From the NCBI GenBank assembly GCA_942486035.1, contig CALNXK010000129.1, positions 344,001 to 408,000 of the forward strand: a stretch of 64,000 nucleotides of DNA, in the 5' to 3' direction. Numbering within the stretch: the first letter of the stretch is position 1; each line of letters starts with the position of its first letter. Source of the stretch: Porites lobata. Its lineage: Eukaryota > Cnidaria > Anthozoa > Scleractinia > Poritidae. Positions 61,001-64,000 of this stretch are shown in pieces. Made by a program: the position numbers and the translations under genes. The notes under the pieces were generated by a model that worked only from the letters and a program-made list of their open reading frames with translations, was not told the origin of the DNA and searched no databases.

Positions 61001-64000
61001 GCCTGTTGTAATATTCAGATCAGAAGTATACACCATTGTTGACACAGTCTTCCCATTAACTTCTGCACTCAATGTCGCCTAGACGATCGAGAGAAAAGGG
61101 ACTTTAAAGCAATTACAAGATCGAGAACGCTTTTTTGTTAACACAATTTAATCATCACCCCATCAACCATAAACTGCTGTCGATCACCATATTACACTGT
61201 CTCACCCTTGGAATATTATTTACCATGTGCCATTACGTAATACGAAACCGATTTTCAAGGAAAAGTTTAGTAAGTAATCTCACTCACAAGGCAGCAACCC
61301 ACAATACCATTTTTGTTGCTTCAAAAGACTGTATTTTAAATCTTTTTACAGCCCCCGTCCAGAAATACTAATCCTCACCTAAACACACCTTCATGGGATA
61401 GTGGTATATTTTCTTAGTTCAGTCACAAACACCACACAAGACATCGTGTTACTGAAAATAGTATCAAATTCATCGAATAATGATTCGTCAAAGTATCTGA
61501 TTAAGAAGGTGATAATCACACAATTTATTCTGTTGATCTCCGTTTCAGTTTAGCCATAGGGAACCCACGCTCTTACGTGTAAACTACAAATGGTAATTAA
61601 ATAAGAGATAAAATCTTACCTGTTTTGCTTCATTCTTGAATCTGCTGTGGTGCGAAGTGAAATGGAAGTTGTTTTACGATGAGAAAACTACGTTCAAGAC
61701 GACGCTTTAACCGTAAATTAATAACCAACAATGAAACGCGAGACGAAAATGACAACCGGTGCGTGACCACATAAAGCATCGTGAAATCAACAACGGTTAA
61801 CGACTTGAACATATAGTTTTCGTATCGTAAAACAACTTCCATTTCACTTCGCACCACAGCAGATTCAAGAATGAAACAAAACAGGTAAGATTTTATCTCT
61901 TATTTTATTTCCATTTGCAGTTTACAAATAGGAGCGTGGGTGCCCTGTGGTTAAGCGACCCCCGAGGTAGCCTGCGTCGCAGATGTAATCTTACCCCGAC
62001 TAGCAACGTCTAGTAACGTTTGAGAAGCAGCAGCGCCAAGATCCTTGTTCTGGGCGCCAAACGGACTCAACGAATTACCGGAGGTGCGTTTCAAATCTCC
62101 CTTCAACCTCATTGGCAAATCGACAACGGCGCCTACTCAAATCCAGGCACACAGGTGGGGCCCAGAACATGGATTTTGGCGCTGTTTCGTACGAGGGACT
62201 TAACAAAAAGTTTAGTTCCGTCTGTGGTGAAGGCAACCCTCGAGGATAACTCACGAACATTTTTTTCGTTTTTAATCAGGCGGATAATTCTTCTTTTCTT
62301 GAGGCCATTTAACTTCTTTAACCATAACCGAAAACCAAGAACTTTGTAACTAACCAAGAACGTTATTTTCATGATAGTGACAAGCCGTTAAACCAACTTA
62401 CCTGTGTGCAATTGTCGACAAAACCATAAACTACTTGTCTGGAGCCATTGAATAAGGAGAGGATCTGGTGCGGAGCCTGAACAGGAGGACTGGAACCGGA
62501 ATCGTGCTGTTGCCAGGAAACTGCTACTGACGTAAGGCCTGGTTGCTCAGCTTTGGATAATTGCGATTTTACCTAAATTTGAATTGACATTCGAGATTTA
62601 GATACATAACAGATCATTTTTATATCTATTACGTAGAGACGTTGGTACTGAGAGCAATTCGTAGTAACGTGAGTTTTGCGAATTTAAACTTTGACGTTGA
62701 TTAAATAGAGAAACAAACAAACAGAATAACTTGTTAAACAGAACAGCGAAAGAACAGCTGACTAAAAAGTCAAAAGAACGAAGGTTTGCTAATTATGCAA
62801 ACAAGGTCGGGCGCCAAGAACCTTCAAAATTGTCCGGATGTACTTGTAATTTGGCACCCGAAAAACTACAAAACAAGTAGAGCTACCAAATTGGATAAAA
62901 TACACAAGTTGCTCTTACCTTTCTCTCCCATTTGGACTTGACTTTGCTGTCAAAAAACTCCGACGCTCCAGCTCCAGCTTTCGACATGGCTCGCAGATAA
63001 TATCTGTTGGCTGTTGCCCTGTTATGATGATGGCGAGATTAAAACGTGAACGGCAAAATAGGAATAGGTTAACGGATTGGTAAAATAAATACCGTTGCAC
63101 GTGCACCACGCCTTTTTCTACATTCTCTGCAGTCACCGCACGACTACGACGTGAAAATACTTAATTTCACGTTTTTCGGAGGACGTGGACGCTAGAAGAT
63201 GACTTTTATTCTTTTCTAGTACTTCAATAAAGTCCTTTAGAATTCAGCTCCAGCGAAATCTGCCAACATTTGACGAATTGGGCATGAAAGAGATGAAATA
63301 AGCGCGATTAAGTTTGAAGCAGCGCTAATGCACTTTTCAAATGACGTTTTTGCAGCCTTCGCCGTCCTTGTTACTTAAGCTCCTAATTTGCAAAAAAAAA
63401 AAAAAAAAACCAAGAAGACTGATAAAAAAAAGTCAAAGGACCTTAAAAACAATAACGCTGGACAAAGCAAAAGCCACCTACCCAACACCGAACGTAAACA
63501 GCCGGTCACTGCGGTAGTTTTTATGAATCAAACACAGAGTGGTTTCTTCCTCTGTCACGTGACCGTCTGAGATAAGGAACAGGTTACGGGGATGGTCAGC
63601 GGAGGAGACTGCAGGCAGAAGAGAAAGTTTCTGCAGAACACGCCATAACTCAGTGCTTCCTTTGGTGGCTGATAAAGACTGGGAAAGAAATTGACGAAAA
63701 CAAGAATAAAATAAGAATGAAATTTAATCATATAATATGACTACTACTAAGCAAAGGTTACGGAGTGCGGGCGACATCGATCGAAGGTCAAAACGCTTTA
63801 GCGCAAACGCTATGGTTTTCGTAAGTTTCACGTGATACATGGTCGAAACACGCATGATTAAATTACGATCGAGAGACAAAAGGTCCAAACGCGCGTGACC
63901 ACGTTAGCGTTCGATGCATTCCATTCATTCTTAGTGGAAGTGTAAACAAAGCTGGCTCATACATGCGACGCATGCGTAATAGCATACCTGAAGATTAGGA
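39561..64000 (-). CDS. PARP4: PARP4 (vault PARP)-like gene, 3' half (at least 18 exons)
   Basis: Minus-strand exons: 63988-64000 (cut by the window edge), 63482-63678, 62919-63018, 62402-62572, 60998-61078, 60296-60376, 60067-60168, 59738-59862 (one-base uncertainty), 59008-59151, 58196-58293, 57546-57895, 55841-56047, 51992-53476, 42897-43057, 41948-42031, 41694-41787, 40497-40615, 39561-39725 (TAA). All joins keep phase and total about 1258 residues. vPARP is the ADP-ribosyltransferase of the vault ribonucleoprotein; its order is BRCT, PARP catalytic, VIT, vWA, variable region, MVP-interacting C-terminus. The window starts inside vWA (LFLISDGHVTEEE) and includes ARALIRDWDEGSLHE, KFTSFVAVEHREK and the C-terminal DGFWNVDDLSVIG, LQLLSTLVILAFIKLRL and RLEFGVNWDVATRNIV. 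All align to remembered human PARP4 in order. BRCT, catalytic and VIT exons must lie right of the window. The middle region differs strongly from the vertebrate protein. Confidence 0.9.
40195..40440. repeat. Dispersed inverted repeat in PARP4 intron
   Basis: Contains an ACACGTGAAAAGAACATG block and the pair GATACGAAATTTCACTCG / CGAAGAGAAATTTCGTATC. The motif CACGAAATTTCTCTTCGAGTG recurs at 49270-49320, so this is a repeat family and not unique sequence. Confidence 0.5.
42170..42520 (-). mobile_element. tRNA-derived SINE, minus strand
   Basis: Read on the minus strand, the head has A-box GCTCAGTTGGGAGAGCGC and B-box GGTCGCGAATTCAAACC. Then comes TTTAAATAACTGAGAAG, a CTGCCTTTAAAATGACATC block, CTTCTCGGATAAGGACGA and a tail. 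The order of the first blocks matches 12958-13205. It is not an intact tRNA gene, as the acceptor stem does not pair. Confidence 0.65.
43117..43592. mobile_element. 476-bp inverted-repeat element next to a PARP4 splice acceptor
   Basis: AGGGGCACCCAGCGAC at the left and GTCGTTGGGTGCCCCT at the right. Flanking octamers CTATGCTC and GTATGCTT agree at six of eight positions, suggesting an old hAT-type insertion. The element ends 60 bp from the acceptor of exon 42897-43057. Related termini (GAGGCACCCA / GGGTGCCCCTGATGAG) bound 56855-57330. Confidence 0.7.
43750..44560 (+). pseudogene. Degraded non-LTR reverse transcriptase, antisense in PARP4 intron
   Basis: Three frame-shifted pieces in order: HSYYKGLDEKERLSSVTKK, WKTLNELLPNKK with SFNEFFTSVAD, then ASGPDGITARLWK, TGLIPSEWKDARVTPIFKSG and NNYRPISVL. 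The last is the fingers motif of Jockey/CR1/L2-type reverse transcriptases. The catalytic YADD region is absent and frameshifts are present, so the copy is dead. Confidence 0.8.
45300..45600. repeat. Inverted-repeat element with AATTATTCC hairpin head
   Basis: A hairpin of about 46-bp arms (45302-45393) around GGCTCTGAGTCAATAGCTC is followed by CCAACTAGTTGG and, at the far end, GTTGGATTTTACTAACG. The hairpin-plus-body layout matches 31014-32030, although the sequences differ. Confidence 0.5.
46148..46306. repeat. Tandem array of GGTATAAAACGCGGACT-type units
   Basis: Irregular repeats of GTATAAAA(C/T)(A/G)CGGACT and TGCGGACTGCGGACTG. An inverted cluster of the same phrases (AGTCCGCGTTTTATACC) stands at 47511-47552, so the two may be the ends of one 1.4-kb element. 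Confidence 0.65.
47580..47736. repeat. Fold-back hairpin
   Basis: GGGCAAGAAAGAACGAAG and TTCGTTCTTTCTTGCC-type arms of about 65 bp, with AGCATTTT(C/G)AA blocks facing each other near the loop. Confidence 0.6.
47857..47953 (-). CDS. Candidate extra (cassette) exon of PARP4
   Basis: TTTGTAG precedes it and GTAAGT follows. Entering in phase 1 from the large exon it reads GGAASFGGHRTTVHSALMRA, then QQQQRALFARSY, in keeping with the preceding FG-rich region. Its length (97 bp) puts the next known exon (43057) out of frame, so it needs a further unseen exon, or is an alternative, poison or chance exon. Confidence 0.35.
48004..48320. mobile_element. 317-bp fold-back MITE
   Basis: Arms of about 80 bp (ACACCTAATCGCAATAAAG at left; the inverse TTATTGCAACTATTAGGTGT at right), both with GGAATTAATT and GCCAAATGGG-type blocks. 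No coding content. Confidence 0.65.
48825..49240. mobile_element. SINE-like unit with a tRNA-like head and duplicated body
   Basis: On the minus strand at about 48985-49072, GTAGCGCAATCGGCTAATC (A-box-like) and GGTTCAAACCC (B-box) form a tRNA-like head. The body block ACAAGATTGGGC...GAGATCACTTCGA occurs twice, at 48828-48930 and 49128-49220. Confidence 0.5.
51030..51430. repeat. Dispersed repeat with GC-rich inverted ends
   Basis: CGAAAGGCGGGGGGTGGGGG at the left faces CGGGGGGAGCCTCCCCTC at the right. The interior repeats CTTTCATATA and TATATGAAAG-like phrases. No coding sign. Confidence 0.4.
51741..51932. mobile_element. 192-bp Tc1/mariner-type MITE
   Basis: Ends CAGTGGAAATTCTCGTAAGC and the inverse of CAATGGAACCTCTACTAAC, flanked by TA. 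The CAGTGGAA(C)C-TAAGCGGACAC terminus is a known mariner-like MITE style. It ends 60 bp from the donor of the large PARP4 exon. Confidence 0.75.
51992..53476 (-). CDS. PARP4: PARP4 large exon with FG/GLFG repeats and polyproline
   Basis: One 1485-bp exon, about 494 residues. In order: a basic RRGRPARKP motif; a first polyproline run (PPSPPFPPPPPG); three consecutive 40-residue repeats of the form R-x4-FGS-x3-G-x2-x-GFG-x4-EK-x8-LFGS; further FG motifs (GGGLFGNREP, SGQQSFGS, GSLFGV); an acidic stretch; MSKKKKKKR (possible NLS); and a second polyproline tract (HHPPPPPPPPPSPP) with PPLRPPAG. At the DNA level the repeats are exact 120-bp units starting at 52741, 52861 and 52981. FG motifs resemble nucleoporin repeats; human PARP4 is proline-rich here but not repeat-built as far as I recall. 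Confidence 0.82.
54719..55707. mobile_element. Family C MITE, second copy, split by a nested element
   Basis: Same termini as 29878-30356 (AAGGGACAGGTTCACGG), TA-flanked, opposite orientation. Sequence matching stops after ATACAATTC (55031) and resumes at TACTTTGAAA (55579). Confidence 0.82.
55032..55578. mobile_element. About 547-bp element nested inside family C
   Basis: Its ends carry TAATCAAATGGTGAC and the inverse GTCACCTATGATATTA. Near the left end lies a strong hairpin (55055-55185; GTGAAATTAGGGAATAA paired with TTATTCCCTAATTTCAC). Defined as an insertion by comparison with the intact copy. Confidence 0.7.
55841..57895 (-). CDS. PARP4: PARP4 exons: acidic/serine-rich disordered segment
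   Basis: Exons 57546-57895 and 55841-56047. The first opens with SEDEDFEDSEDDDWSSDEW and continues with SGSSPSGSDEVDGEEEEDL. The second begins DDEEEESEDDVGFGVYGAF and ends KKELKRSRSK. Highly charged, presumably unstructured, and without a recognised domain. Confidence 0.7.
56855..57335. mobile_element. Inverted-repeat element with GGCACCCA termini
   Basis: GAGGCACCCAATGGATC at the left and the inverse CTTTGGGTGCCCCTGATG at the right, each followed inward by TTTTCCTCAAAAT-type sequence. Probably the same superfamily as 43117-43592. The minus-strand frame inside (56853-57233) is not supported as a gene. Confidence 0.55.
58196..59151 (-). CDS. PARP4: PARP4 exons encoding a TPR-like helical pair
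   Basis: Exons 59008-59151 and 58196-58293 read EEKLEKQLQAAEVLETCAVL, DKLGPDHPLTTK and TAYALSNLYQSVFGDKEKAL. GPDHPLT followed by A-x-NLYxxxGDxEKAL is the pattern of kinesin-light-chain-type TPR units. I do not recall it in vertebrate PARP4. Phase continuity with both neighbours (0 in, 2 out) supports inclusion in the same transcript. Confidence 0.6.
60067..64000 (-). CDS. PARP4: PARP4 exon block: end of vWA and post-vWA conserved region
   Basis: Seven exons encode the second half of the vWA-like domain (TKGSTELWRVLQ, NLFLISDGHV, RLFTFGVG) and the downstream conserved segment (ANRYYLRAMSKAGAGASEFF, VSWQQHD, QVVYGFVDNCTQ, STMVYTSDLNITTGK, LTARALIRDWDEG, SKFTSFVAVEHREK). Human PARP4 has the same blocks in the same order. 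Intron phases are mostly 0. The intron 61079-62401 holds a fold-back repeat (61557-61950) and a MITE (61968-62237). Confidence 0.88.
61557..61950. mobile_element. About 390-bp fold-back element in PARP4 intron
   Basis: Arms well over 100 bp. GGAACCCACGCTC and GAGCGTGGGTGCC are the outer ends, and TGTGGTGCGAAGTGAAATGG with its reverse complement lie near the centre. The arms are almost identical near the centre, and the element lies directly beside the MITE at 61968. Confidence 0.75.
61968..62237. mobile_element. Full-length hAT-type MITE family B, second copy
   Basis: Starts TAGCCTGCGTCGCAGATG and ends CCGTCTGTGGTGAAGGCAAC. Flanking octamers CCCCGAGG and CCTCGAGG differ at one base. It aligns along its whole length with the reverse complement of 19597-19887 (shared CTTGTTCTGGGCGCC, ACTCAACGAATTACC and ACACAGGTGGGG blocks). 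Confidence 0.82.

Overview
This is animal nuclear DNA and reads as an anthozoan cnidarian, most likely a stony coral. Genes are split by GT-AG introns of about 0.3-9 kb. Every recognisable protein is metazoan: a uronyl 2-O-sulfotransferase, a class I POU factor, prostaglandin reductase 2, a MOZART2-like protein and vault PARP (PARP4). The AT-rich non-coding DNA is packed with short inverted-repeat elements and tRNA-derived SINEs that I associate with coral genomes. The species assignment is inference. No rRNA, CRISPR array or operon is present.

Layout. (1) 422-4740, + strand: the last five visible exons of a UST-like sulfotransferase. (2) 4741-9000: no gene seen; it holds a LINE 3' end and a small hAT-type MITE. 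(3) 9001-9726, - strand: an intronless POU class I (Pit-1 type) transcription factor. (4) 11789-17616, + strand: a complete four-exon PTGR2-like reductase with a SINE, a LINE fragment and a MITE fragment in its introns. (5) 17958-25000: a repeat zone with a five-unit tandem array derived from an inverted-repeat element, several MITEs with intact target-site duplications, and an intronless MOZART2-like gene at 20753-21124. (6) 25771-26550, + strand: an intronless orphan coiled-coil protein. (7) 26941-39030: no host gene seen; stacked TA-flanked inverted-repeat elements, then a 3.3 kb fold-back palindrome with two nested insertions. (8) 39561-64000, - strand: the 3' half of a PARP4 (vPARP)-like gene, at least 18 exons running off the right edge, with a repeat-laden intron of about 9 kb.

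The genes do not form one pathway. They cover matrix sulfation, transcription, eicosanoid reduction, gamma-tubulin complex organisation and the vault particle. The most notable protein feature is in PARP4: between its vWA region and its conserved C-terminal vault-interaction region lie two TPR-like exons, an acidic low-complexity segment, and one 1.5 kb exon with three 120-bp coding tandem repeats rich in FG/GLFG motifs flanked by polyproline. Exon boundaries were set by hand from splice dinucleotides, reading phase and remembered family similarity. No database search was run.
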